From positions 186,001 to 250,000 of the forward strand of contig JAYKKM010000439.1 of assembly GCA_035772405.1 (NCBI GenBank): a stretch of 64,000 bases of DNA, in the 5' to 3' direction. This DNA is from Chrysogorgia sp. JL179-B06 (taxonomy: Eukaryota > Cnidaria > Anthozoa > Scleralcyonacea > Chrysogorgiidae). The translations under genes and the position numbers were made by a program. The stretch's first letter is position 1, and each line of letters starts with the position of its first letter. The notes under the pieces were generated by a model. It was not told the DNA's origin and ran no database searches. It worked only from the letters and a program-made list of their open reading frames with translations. Shown here piece after piece: positions 12,001 to 24,600 of the stretch.

Positions 12001-15000
12001 TCAAACTGCTCTTTAACGAAATTTTTCTGGTTTTCTTTCTTTATGAAGAAATATTATATTGGTTTTAAATTATAAAGCCATCTTTTGGTCGACTACCGAA
12101 CACAGAATATAATTGTAAACATAATAGCGTCTTCCAATATTACTTGCATGACATCACATCACTAACTGCCATTTACGACCTGTCGTTTACGTAAAACTCC
12201 GGTTCTACTGTATGTATGTAATTCTACCAGGGCTTGAAATTTGCAGTATCCTGATATCCACAGGATACTAGATTTTCGTTTTGGTACTAGAAATCTTAAC
12301 TTCAGTATCCCAATGGGCAGGGTTCGAATTAACAGTGTGCAATTTGCACATCGTTTTGGCCCAAATAGTAAAAGTTGCACATCACTTTTCAAAACGATGT
12401 GCAGAAAAATAATAATCTCAGTATTGAACGCAAACAAATAGTTCTGACAAACTATAAGTTAAGTTAACAGTCCTATTTCTCAAAGGTTGAAAAATTGTGT
12501 GTATTTCCCGCAGCAACGCAAAAATTGCTATTAAAATTGTAAAGAAAAGCCATAATCGATTGACCATTGTTGTTGACGCCATATTTTGCGTGTTTGCTCT
12601 AAAGTGCCCGCGCAATTTCCAGGAGCTGCCCGCACAATTTCCAGGAGCTGCCCGCACAAAATGGTGGCCGAAATTTGATCTTTGTCGCGCATTTTAGTGA
12701 TTTGATATAAAACTTTCCAATCTCTTAAACCAACAGGGGCAATAGCCTACGTCATAGTCTGTGAAATTTGAATTTTGAAAAACACAGACTATGCGTGTTC
12801 TGTGACGTAGCTACTATAAGGAATCTTTATAGTAGACCATGATTGGTCGCTTAGAAAATTTAGTTAATACGTGATATTCAATTGGTTAAGAACTACTTCC
12901 GTTTTCAATGAGCCGCCTCAACGTATTCTTTGTAAGAGCGAAGGATGACTGTTTATAGTCGGCATAATTTTGGTTCGAGGATGATCAAACAGTCGAAGAG
13001 ATGCGGGAATTGAATTGTTAATCATACGATATTTCCAGGTAGCCGTCGAGTGCCGATTCTCGTTATACTGTTTCTTTTAGCTTTTCACTGCTTGTCCTAT
13101 TTGTCTATTAGAACTTTTTATATGATTTCTTAAAGTTTTAGTGAATACTCGTTAGTTGCTATTAGCATAGACTTGCTTCAAGTCTGCCTCTTGATTGTTT
13201 CGGGTTTGTTTAAAGACGTGTTTGTTTGAGAATACGGGTTTGTTTCGAGACAGGTTCTTTTCAAAACATTGAAACAAACCGTCCTTGAAACCAAACCACT
13301 CTCGAAACAAACCTGTCTTCTCGAAACAAACCCGTCTTTAAATAAACCTAAAACAATCAAGAGGCAGACTTGGAGCAAATAAGCACAATTTATAAGCATT
13401 GCGAATAATCGGCATAATTACAGAACACACAATTTGGCTCTGATGCCGCCTTTTTGCGCCCGCGAGCGTCTGTACGCAGGCTACAAGCCTAGAATTCCTT
13501 TTGGCATTCAATTTTTTGCACACCATTATTTTTCGTATATTGGACATCATCTTTTTTGGGGGGGAAATGCACATCGTTTTTACTCCACTAATTCGAACCC
13601 TGCCAATGGGATACAATAAAAATTTCGACAGCCACAGAATCTGAAGTAATGGCTTATAATGTAATAAATATTACACTGTTGTAGCGCAACAACTTATATA
13701 GAGCGTGACATCATAGAATGTAGCATAACATCTTGCAATATAGCATAGCGTCTTACAAGTAACATAATGTCCTATAATGTAGTGTAACGTCCTAGAATGT
13801 AATGCAACATAATGTAACGTAACATTTTGCAATGTACATGTAGCATAATGCAGGTACTGTCACAAACTTTTATAGTTAATTTTAGATATTGCAACTTGAG
13901 ATCTTTAGTATTCAAAAGTGGGATACAAGATTTCAAGGAGGGATACCAAATTCAGAAACCTGATATCCCACTGATACTGCCAAAAATTTCAAGCCCTGAA
14001 TTCTACATAATATATGCAGCACACTTCTTTTAGTGTGGTAGTTCGTATGAATTTGATGATCAAGCAAACTGTTTATTTATGATCAATAACACAGTAATCT
14101 TAACTATCTTATTTCTTGAAATTATGTCAACACTCTTGTTCTGCAATGCAGTGTCTCGATACTCAAAACCTGTTGTGGTCTAGTGGTTACCACACATGTC
14201 TATGAGCTGGGAGACACCAGTTCAAATTCTGGGTCGGACCACTACTCGGGGTCTTAAAAATAATTGAGAAGGTACTGCCTTTGAAATAATACCAGCAAAT
14301 GGTAAGACTTTCTGGTCTTCTCGGATAACAACCTTAAATCGTAGGCCCTCGTGAACCCCTATCAATTGGGCTTCTAGCCCGTTCTGTCCATTCACCTAAA
14401 AGAGCAACTAAATAGCACGGTTCTTGCTCGCTCATTACATGCTTGCTTCTAGCTCGAAATTTAGTTTAATTCCTCTTTATGTAGGTTATCACCCTTGGTA
14501 TACCTTTTGGTAGGGTAACTAATGTATTGAAACTTCCAACTAGAAAAAGTCAGAAATGTCAGGTGAGTTTTTGTGTGTATCAAGGTTTTGATTAGTTCTT
14601 CACAAATTTCTAGGGATGCACTGGAACTTGGTTCTGCTTAGCTCTGGCCAAACTCTGATTTTTATCAATTCAGACCTCGGCAAACCTCGGCAATAATGTT
14701 CACTTTCTATGCCACATTAGAAATTTATTCAATAAAGGCTTTGTGCGAGTTGCTTTATTACTTGTCATTCCTTTTTTAAAGGCATTTCTTGAAATGGAAG
14801 ATGAAGCCAAAGCAACAGCAATGGTTAGCTACTATTCCTATATGCCTGCAATTATCAAGTAAGTCATTCCTGTTTTTGGAAAAAAACTTTGCTACCTAAA
14901 TGGCCAGAATTTTATCTCTGTCACAGTTGCGCATCAATTTACATATGTGTATATACTGTAGCTCATTTTTTGAAGTAAAAGTGTCAATATAATTTATAAT

Positions 15001-15621
15001 TTGTTGAAAGCATTGTTGGATAAGTAATTTAAATTAATGCAAATGTTTCAAACTTACAAATTAAACGAAATACCATAGCAGTAATATTACTGATAATGAT
15101 ATTATAATTAATTAAAAATTGGGATTATAGGCTCTTTAAAGCCATGACAACAAGATAAGTATAATAGCTGTTGTGAGAGAAAAATGAGATATTTACACCA
15201 ATAACCAAACTACTATCATAACATAGTATTCAAGAATTTTGATTAGTATTTTATAATAATATGGTTATCTTAGTTCATCTTTCAAGCTTCACTCTAGTAA
15301 ATTAATAAGCCAGTTTGTAATGTCGAATGTGCATCAAAATAATGCGTTCTGCGTTGGGATAAAACTTATTTCAATTCATAACATCAGGCTGGGGAATTCA
15401 GTATAACGAATTTGCAAGTGTAATAGAATTGAAATAAGTTTTATCCTGATGCAGAACACATCATTAATAAAATTCTCATAATCTTTTAAGGGGTGAGAAT
15501 GTGTATGTTCAGTATTCAACCCATACAGAACTCAAAACAGATCCAGCCAAGCAGTCACCATTAGTAAGTACTATATGAAGCTTCATCAAGGAATTTTTGT
15601 ATCTACTGTGCATGTGCAGTA

Positions 15622-15652
<31 letters not shown>

Positions 15653-18600
15653 TTACATTTATAAAGCGCTAAAAACTAATATCTATTAAATTCTAAAGCG
15701 CTAATATCTCCAACTCACTCCAAATAAATATAAATATAAAGAATGTATATTAAAAAAGTTAAAACTAACCAACTAAAAGTCAATTAAAAGTCAATTAAAA
15801 AGTCAATTAAACGCTTCATTAAATAGAAATGTCTTTAACCGGTTCTTAAAAGAAACTACGGAAAGTGACTGTCGAATATCAATGGGGAGGCCATTCCAGA
15901 GTGTTGGACCAGCCTTAGCGAACGATCTGTCTCCCAGGGTCTTGCGGGTAGTCGAAGGAACTATCAACAGATCTTGATTGTTCGAGCGCAGACCATAGTG
16001 ACCAATAGGTTTAGCCTTCAGGAGCTGGCAGATATATATATTGCTATTGGGTATAAGTTAGGTTAACAATGGAATGCCTTTGGAACTAATCAAAACACAG
16101 AAGTGTGAAACAAAGATGAATGATTATTGCCTAATTATATTAATGCAACCTGATCTCTTTCTAAAATTGAGTGTTAATACACTAATTGTAATATGCATGG
16201 CAAATTGATTGTATTAGTGCAGTGAGGATGAGCTATCCCTCATTAGTTTTCTCATTAGGTAGTCCATGAGTTTGTGGTTGCATCTGAAGGAGTGGATGGG
16301 TTGGAAAAATACCCCCAGGGATGAGTCCCTCTGGGCAGGGGGTCTAAGGTGTCATAGGGTTAGGGTGTCTAAATTGACTGATACAGTCAATTTGACATGC
16401 ATATATTTAGTATTTACAATCATTGTACCATAAATGCTCAATTTAGCACCACTCTCAATTGAGGACCACAGAAGTAGGATAATTTTGCCACGGCGTTAAA
16501 TCAAGCATTTATGGTACACTCAATTTGATGAAGAGACTGCACTGATTAACGACAACATGTGTCAACTTACAAGCATCGACAGCCAATTGTTATATCACAA
16601 AATCATAATCACAATAAATTCAAAATGGTGATTTGATTCAAAATGGGGATTTTCACTTTAAATGACTTGTGCTATGATATCAATTGAAAATTCCCTATAA
16701 TCTTTGACATGAATACAGAGAAAGTTGAAAATTGGTCAGTTATCAAACAAGACATTTTTAAAAGTGCAAATGAGTTACAAACTTACAAAGTTGTTTAAGT
16801 GTATGAACAAGTTGCAGCGTAACTGTAAGTTAAACGTTTGCAGTTGCTTTCAGACTTTTCAGTCAGTTGTTTTTGGAAGATTCTTTGCTTTGTTATGGGA
16901 AAATGAATTGACCTCTTTGAAAGAGCATTACTAAATATTGGTTGTCATCATATGGCTTACACTGCCTCGTACCTCCGTATTTGTTAATAAGGAGGTTAAG
17001 AGATGTAAATCTGAGTATTACCAAAATCAAATTGAAAAAAATAGAGGAAATCCTGCTCAGTTATGGAAAACCCTTAATGAAGTTACATGCCGCAAATCCT
17101 CATCTAGGCCCACATGCATAATAGCCGACGGAGTTACAAGTACTGAACCTAAATCTATTGCTGAAACTCTTAATGCACATTTTACAACGGTTGGCACCAA
17201 GCTGGCTGAAAGGTTCACTTCAATGCCAAATTATTTTCGAACTAACTCTTCTTCTGCAACCGTGCAATCTCCTGAGAATTTGTTCAATTTTCAACCAGTA
17301 GAAGAAACCTTTGTTAGAAATCAACTAGAACATCTAAAAACTAATAAAGCTATTGGCCTGGATAGGATTAGTGCACGCCTTCTTAAAGATGCCTGTACTG
17401 TAATATCACCATCTCTTACTATTATATTCAACCGTTCCCTGCAATCATGTATTTATCCAACAATTTGGAAAATGGGTAAAGTTACAGCGCTCTTTAAAAG
17501 TGGAAACCGTACTGATCCAAATAACTATCGACCCATCACCATTTTACCAACTCTGAGCAAAATCCTCGAAAGAATAGTACACCAACAACTATATGGTTAT
17601 CTAAATGTCAATCATAAATTAACATCGAAACAGTTTGGATTCAGGCCTAAACTATCAACAGAAATCGCATTGGTGCATTTTACAGACACTATTTTGAAAG
17701 GTATGGACTCTGGCCTTGCTACTGGTGTTGCCTTCTTAGATCTATCGAAGGCGTTCGATACAGTTGACCACAACCTCCTTATTGAAAAATTATCCTCTAT
17801 CGGCCTTTCCATTAACACTGTAAACTGGTTCCAATCTTACCTAAAAGACAGATGTCAAGTTACAGCCATCGAGAACATGCATTCTTCTTGCAAACCTGTC
17901 TCATTGGGTGTGCCACAGGGAAGCATTCTTGGGCCTCTACTTTTCCTTATTTTTGTAAATGACCTACCCAACATTATAGAATCATGTGAAATCTCTTTAT
18001 ATGCGGATGACACAGTTATTCATTACTCCTCTACCTCTATCGCAGAAATCGAAGTAAACTTAAATATTGATCTATCAAGAATAGCTGATTGGTTTAATAA
18101 CAACCGTCTGACACTGAATAGTACAAAGTCCAAGTTTATGCTTATTGGCAGCGCACAAAAGTTGAAATCATGTGATGAAATTGTTCTTGTCGTTCATGAT
18201 ACCGAACTTGATCATGCTGATTCGATGCAATATTTGGGGATTACATTTAATCAGAATTTAACATGGTCAAATCATGTGGAGAACATGGTTAACAAGATAA
18301 ATCAACGGATTGGTCTTATAAGGCGTGTAAAACACTTCATACCTCAAAGGGAATGCATCACATTATATAACACTCTTATTTTACCCTTAATGGACTATGG
18401 CAATTTAATTTGGGGAGATAAGGACAACACCATCCTTATGGACTCCGTCCAAGTATGTCAAAATAAAGCTGCCAAAGTCATACTCGGTCAACCCTTCTAC
18501 TCGTCCGCCACTGCAGCTCTACAAAGCCTTAACTGGAGACCTTTACACCTCAGAAGAAAGTCCAATCGATGCATTTATGTATATAAATATTTACATAATC

Positions 18601-21600
18601 TTATTGACTTCGATTTTCAGTTGCAACTAAATGCTGACGTCCATGACCACAACACTCGTAGACGCAACGATTTTCACCTACCACGGGTTAAACGAAAGTG
18701 GGGAAAACAACGATTTACCTATCACGCGTTGCAGGATTGGAACTCGATTGACCAGCATATAAGAGAGTCAACATCTTTAACTCTTTTTAAAAATAATCTT
18801 AAAAATTTGTTCTAGTTTTAATTTTTTATCTTTAAACTTTTAAATCTATGTATTGTCGAACTGCGCATGTATTTTATTTTATGAATTTTTAGCCAAATAA
18901 TTTATAATCTGTATTTAACTATTTTATCGCAGGGCCCCCATTGAAAAACACCTTGGTGACATGGGCTCCCTGTTGAAATAAAATTATCAAGTACCCAGGC
19001 GTCTCAATCCTTCTACGCGCAAGGCGAGGTGCGAAGGGGCTGCTGCTTGTTCCCTGCTCCTCCGCCTTCCGCCTTGCCGCGTAGAAGGATTGAGACGCCT
19101 GGGTACGAGGCAGTGGCTTACAAACGTTCAGTGATTCACTCAAGATGAACTCATGAACACAAAAATGTTACCAATAGCTAGCATTGTAATTTTGTCATGG
19201 ATATAATAAATAATAACCATATGATTTTGCTTCTGCAATTAAGGATCTACACTACTTGTTATATTTGAAAATTGTGCAGAATTACACTTGCATAGTGTTT
19301 TCCATAGACGTATAAATAGCACTGTATAAATATTAAATACATAAATGACTAAGTGTCCCTGCTATGCTGTGTAGACAAGTACACTAACTTTACTTGGGAT
19401 AAAAACTCACAATCAAGTGACATTTATGGAGCATTGGTGAGTTTTGTTTCAATACCTGATCCAAGCTGATGTGTGGTTGTACTAAAGTTTAGTACAACCA
19501 TACATCAGCTTGCCGGATCTGGCATTGAAACAAACCTCACCAATGCTCCATAAATGTCACAGGAGAATTCAGGACAAGTTAAAATCTAGACTTGTGTATT
19601 GTACAGTATGCATTGACAAAATTTTGAGACTGACCAAAAGTGTCCTGTGATGGTGCTGTGAAGATTAGTACACTACTTGTAGTAATTGTGATAAAATCTC
19701 AATCAAATGAAATTTATTTTTATTCAATGATATTTACTGCCTTGTTAAACTATTAGTAAACTAACTTATGATATGAAGTGTTTGCTCTGATCTGTTACAG
19801 TATAAAACAATATGAGAATGATAAACCAATGAAATATACAAATGTTTAATCATTATTTTACCAGCATACAGTATAAACACTTACCGGTAGCTAAAAAGCT
19901 GTTATTAACTAAAACTTCATGGATAAAATATATAATTATTCCTCAAAATTTGGTGAGAAATCTTAAGTTACTTGCATGTACATTAAAATATAAAATTCAT
20001 TTTACAGATTTCTGGCCTTCTTAGTGCTGCTGCTGCTGCAAATGCTGGTGAATTATCATCTTTACCAACAGATACACCATGTTTTTCTGTCCCACCACCC
20101 AACTACTGCTACTTCTTTACCACAATCAATGGGCATGAGTAATGTTCTTCGTGTTGTTGTTGACAATATGTTGTACCCAGTTTCTATTGATGCACTTCAT
20201 ATTGTAAGTATACTATTTAATATAATGTACATTATCTGTTCTTTTCACTTTTGTTTTGGGGTTGCAATAGACTGCTTTCATAATGGCACCCAAATTAAAT
20301 ATTCTGTTTTATTCATTTAAATTAGTCTTTCTCACCTCGTTTGTGTGTCTGTAATTCCAAAGAATCTTTGCTTTGTAACGAGGCCAGGAAGGCTAATTTA
20401 CATGCATATAAAATAATATTTAGACATTATGAAAGAGGTCAATATTCACACCATCAGCAGGTTCATATTTAGGCCAGCGAATGGTGAATTTTGCCGGTGG
20501 TTGAGCGGGTTTTGTAGCAAATTCGCCATGTCTCCATCATATTTCGCCATCGCTGGATAAATAAATAATCCCACAAATGATTTTAAATTCCCCAACGCGT
20601 GTTTTGAAACCCGTTTTTGTGAAAATTTTCGAAGTAAACTTGCTCTTAGTGGGCCAGCGGCTAAATCTAGAATTTGCACATTGGCTGCCATATTGAATTC
20701 TACGGTGCGGTGGAGTCTGGGATCTTCCATTCACATTTTACAATTTTTAGGATAGTACAAAAATAAAAGTTGAGAAATGTGTCTGTTAAAACTTAATCAG
20801 ACAACCTTGAAGTGTAGTGATTTATTCTAAGATAAAACGCATCATTCATATCGACTCGGACTGTTGTATGGTATTTTGTACTTGTGAATTTTAAAATTTC
20901 CCCGGGGGAATGCCCCAGGACCCCCTACTCTCCAGATCATCAATTTCATTCTCCAGACCCTTTCACAAAAACCTGAAATGCTGCACCATGTATTTTTATA
21001 GATATTCTCAAAGCACCATGTATTTTTATAGATATTCTCAAAGTATGGCACAGTTATCAAGATTGTTATTTGTACTAAAACCAGTAAGTTGATGGACGCT
21101 TTCATTTATGAAGAGAACTATATTGGGATTTAGGATATACTATCAGATATAGTTTGACACTACTCTGAGTATGAGTATGATTTATTTTGAGTCGATCACG
21201 CAGGATAAGGTTGCCATATTTATCCAAGCCAGAGGCTCATGTTTTAAGCGTTCGACTATTCAGTTTATCACTCTTACGGTGAACAGAAAACCCAACTGAT
21301 AGGGGTTCCGAAGGGCCTACGATTTAAGGTCATTTTCCGAGAAGACCCGAAGTCTTACCATTTGCTGATGTTATTGCAAAGGCAGCACCTTCTCAATTAT
21401 TTTAAGACCCTGAGTGGTGGTCCGACCCAGGATTTGAACCCGGATCTCCCAGTTCATAGACATGTGTGGTAACCACTAGACCACAACATTACAGCTGGTC
21501 TTTTTTTAATGTAACTTTAAAAGTTACTCTCCATGATCCCATATTTCAACACTTCAATCTAGTGTCTTCTTCAGGGGTGATTGTTGTAAGGTTAGGATTA

Positions 21601-24600
21601 AAGAAATACCTAATGGTACTGTGATCCAAACACGTGGAAAGTTGCAAAACTGGAGAAAGTCGAGCTACTTCCCAAGTGTTTGGATCACAGTGTCCAAACA
21701 CGGAAAAAACCATTACGTATTTATTTTATAAAATAATACAGGAGCACGAGATGCAAAACTTAAGGAAATTTTTGGAAGGAAATTTTCAGCTGAAAATTTC
21801 CGTGTTTGGTTGGCTTGATCTAAACACGGGTATTGACCAATCAGAGCCTGCGTAGCATACATGTTATTTTATAAACCTATTTACAGGGTATACCTTCATA
21901 GAACCAATTACACTAGATTGGAGTGTCAAAATGTTGGCTCATGGACAGTAACTTTTAAAGTTACAGTATGTTCAAAAAACTTTTTAAGCCAGAGTAGCAT
22001 CAAACTATGTCTGATTTATCACATGGTTGTGTTGGGAAATTATATCTTGGGATATATGTTGTACTGTACAGTATGGTTAGTTTTTGAGGAGGATGAGTTG
22101 GTTTTGGATGAGTTACTACAGCAACTAAGGGAGTATGATGTGTTTTGAGCTGACAGAGATTCTTTCAATTGTGTTTTAGATCAGTTCCAGGTTTTTGTTC
22201 AATACCCTGATCATATTGCTGCTAATGCTGCTAAATCAGTAAGTGTATATAATTTACATCATTACCTGAAGTAACTGTTCATTAATAGGCTTATCCTAAC
22301 TTTTATGCTTTAAGAAGGTTAATAGAATAATATCCAACTTTTTATATAGCAAGTGAACAGTGTTCTACCTGCTATGAATAATAAAACTTGTACATTGACT
22401 AAATTGTATTATCCTGGTGGTGATATTTATCCAGGCTTTGTACAACTATGTAGCCCCAGTAGGGTTATGGATTAATTTATACTATGGTAAAACATGTTTA
22501 CTAATAATGTTTAAGTATTATTAACACCAAGAATGTAACTTTCTCTATATATAGCAACAACTTTTGATACTGCTGGTTAATAATCTGTGTAAACTCAGCA
22601 TGGAACTGAAATTACTTGTTGCATTGGCTATTAAAATGTGTGCAAGATTAATTATGTTCTTGTTTTGTCATTGTCATGTGTTTTTCATTACATTGACATT
22701 TACACTTCAAAGTAACCATAAATAAATTGAACTTTCATAGTACAGCTAAATTTACCTTGTTTATTTGCTGTCTCCACTGGTTCAAACAATTATTACCTGA
22801 AATTTTATCTTGAGTTTAAGGTGGCGTTTACATATTTGTATCGGATTCCTATCGTTGCATCGCAGAAAGTATGCCGGATAAGGCTTCTGTTTACACACGA
22901 AACGATGGTATCGTACCGACTTTTGCAACGAAGCGGCTGTCCGAAGTGGTACATGCCGTGTCGCATCGGTTATTGCGATGCTCTGATTATAATGTACGGT
23001 AAACGGCAAAAAAACGGTGAATCATTGCGACATTTTGGTCACGTTTAACGGTTTATTCAAAATTGAGTCATGCAGAAAATACATATCTGACATATCTGAC
23101 ATATCTATATATCTGACATAGATATATAACTGACATATCCTTCGGCCTGCTGGACGGAAACTTTACATTTGCACCGAAAGCATTTTGGAACGAAGCATAA
23201 ATCTATCCGATACAATGTAAACGTAGCCTAAATGTGTGGTAATCTTTAAGACAGCGTTTTATGGTAATAATAGATCTTGTAGCCTGTATGCAATAAAATG
23301 TCAGAAAAATTATTTATAAAAGCTGTTTTGTCTAATTTTTGTCATAAATTTCCACCTAAAATAATTTATACCATTTTCTTCAGGCATTAGATGGACAGAA
23401 TATCTATAATGGATGCTGCACTATGAAAATTGGGTTTTCTAAATTCAATGATTTAAATGTGAAATATAACAATGATAAGTCAAGGTATTTAAAAGTACTT
23501 TTCTTCCTAGGTCATGTAAAGTAATATGGGAGGACTTTTAAGCCCCAGGATTAACATTAATAACATACAAATTCTCCTTATTGGTCTCCAAACGAAGTTG
23601 TTTTAAAAACATGTCTGCAGGGTTCGAATTAGCAGGTCGCAATTTGCGAGCCGATTTTTGGCACTTGCGAATCGAAAATTTTATTTTTTGCGAATCGAAA
23701 TTTTTTAATAACATGTATTCGTTTTCAATTTTTGCGTTCAATGTTTTGTTTTTCTAAAAAAAGATATGTGAAACGAAGAAATATAGCAGAAATACTTACG
23801 AAATTCAATGGCCGCCATTTTGTCGTCTCAGGCCCCGTCAAGCTTATTTTCACGCATGCTTGAAACCCATTGGCTTGAAACTTGATATCGCCACAATGGC
23901 AGAGTATTCTGCAATGGCAGAGTATTCTGCCGCTCTGAACGCGGAATTAAATGGGAAAAGGACTTAAACTGTAAATTAGAAAAGGTCATCACGAATGGTA
24001 AAGTCGCAAGTATTAAACGTTCATCATGCAAGAAGTTCGAAAGCCATTTGAATAAAATGCGAAGCTATACGTCAGCATGGGTTGAAGGAACTAAATACGT
24101 GAAGAAAGACTCTCTTAAGAAACATTTAAAATGTCCATTTATTTTTACGAGCGAGAATCATGTCGCATCTCGAAATTCACAAAAAAAATTTGCCAGTCAA
24201 CTTTTTCTCTCTAATTCGAACCCTGGTCTGTTTATCTTTACTCTCATTATCTCTATGCTTGGTTAACCATTGGTATTATTGGAAGTTAGATGCTTATCAC
24301 CCTTTGGGGCATAAAAGTTAAGGTTTAGGTAATGTCTTAAAACATGTTGAAATTATTGTGAAAAATAAATTAGTTATTATTATAAGTAATACCATGACAT
24401 GAGGGAAATTAGTGATTAAATGCCCCGCAAGTCGAGGGAGGTTTGTGAAAGTCACGAGGGCGTGCCCAAGGGACTTTCACAATCCTCCCTCGGCTTGCGG
24501 GGCATTTAATCACTAATTTCCCTCATGTCATGGTATTAGTTTGTAATACCGTGATCGCCGAGGTAATTAATTTGGTATTGTTTGAAATGCTTTTGGATAT

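Larger units (their letters stand above)
12228..13998. mobile_element. hAT element (outer), 8-bp TSD
   Basis: Starts CAGGGCTTGAAATTTGCAGT and ends ACTGCCAAAAATTTCAAGCCCTG in inverse. Perfect 8-bp duplication AATTCTAC at 12220-12227 and 13999-14006. It carries a second hAT at 12318-13602; without it the outer element is only about 480 bp and has no transposase. A GT-rich run of CATAATGT-like repeats lies near 13650-13850. Confidence 0.9.

Noticed and set aside
14172..14250. Functional tRNA gene
   Set aside because: A and B boxes are present, but the acceptor stem does not close, the sequence continues into a shared body, and three copies exist: a SINE.
16725..16934. ORF before the LINE as an ORF1 protein
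   Set aside because: No zinc knuckle or other ORF1 domain, and the LINE is 5'-truncated, so this is flanking intron.
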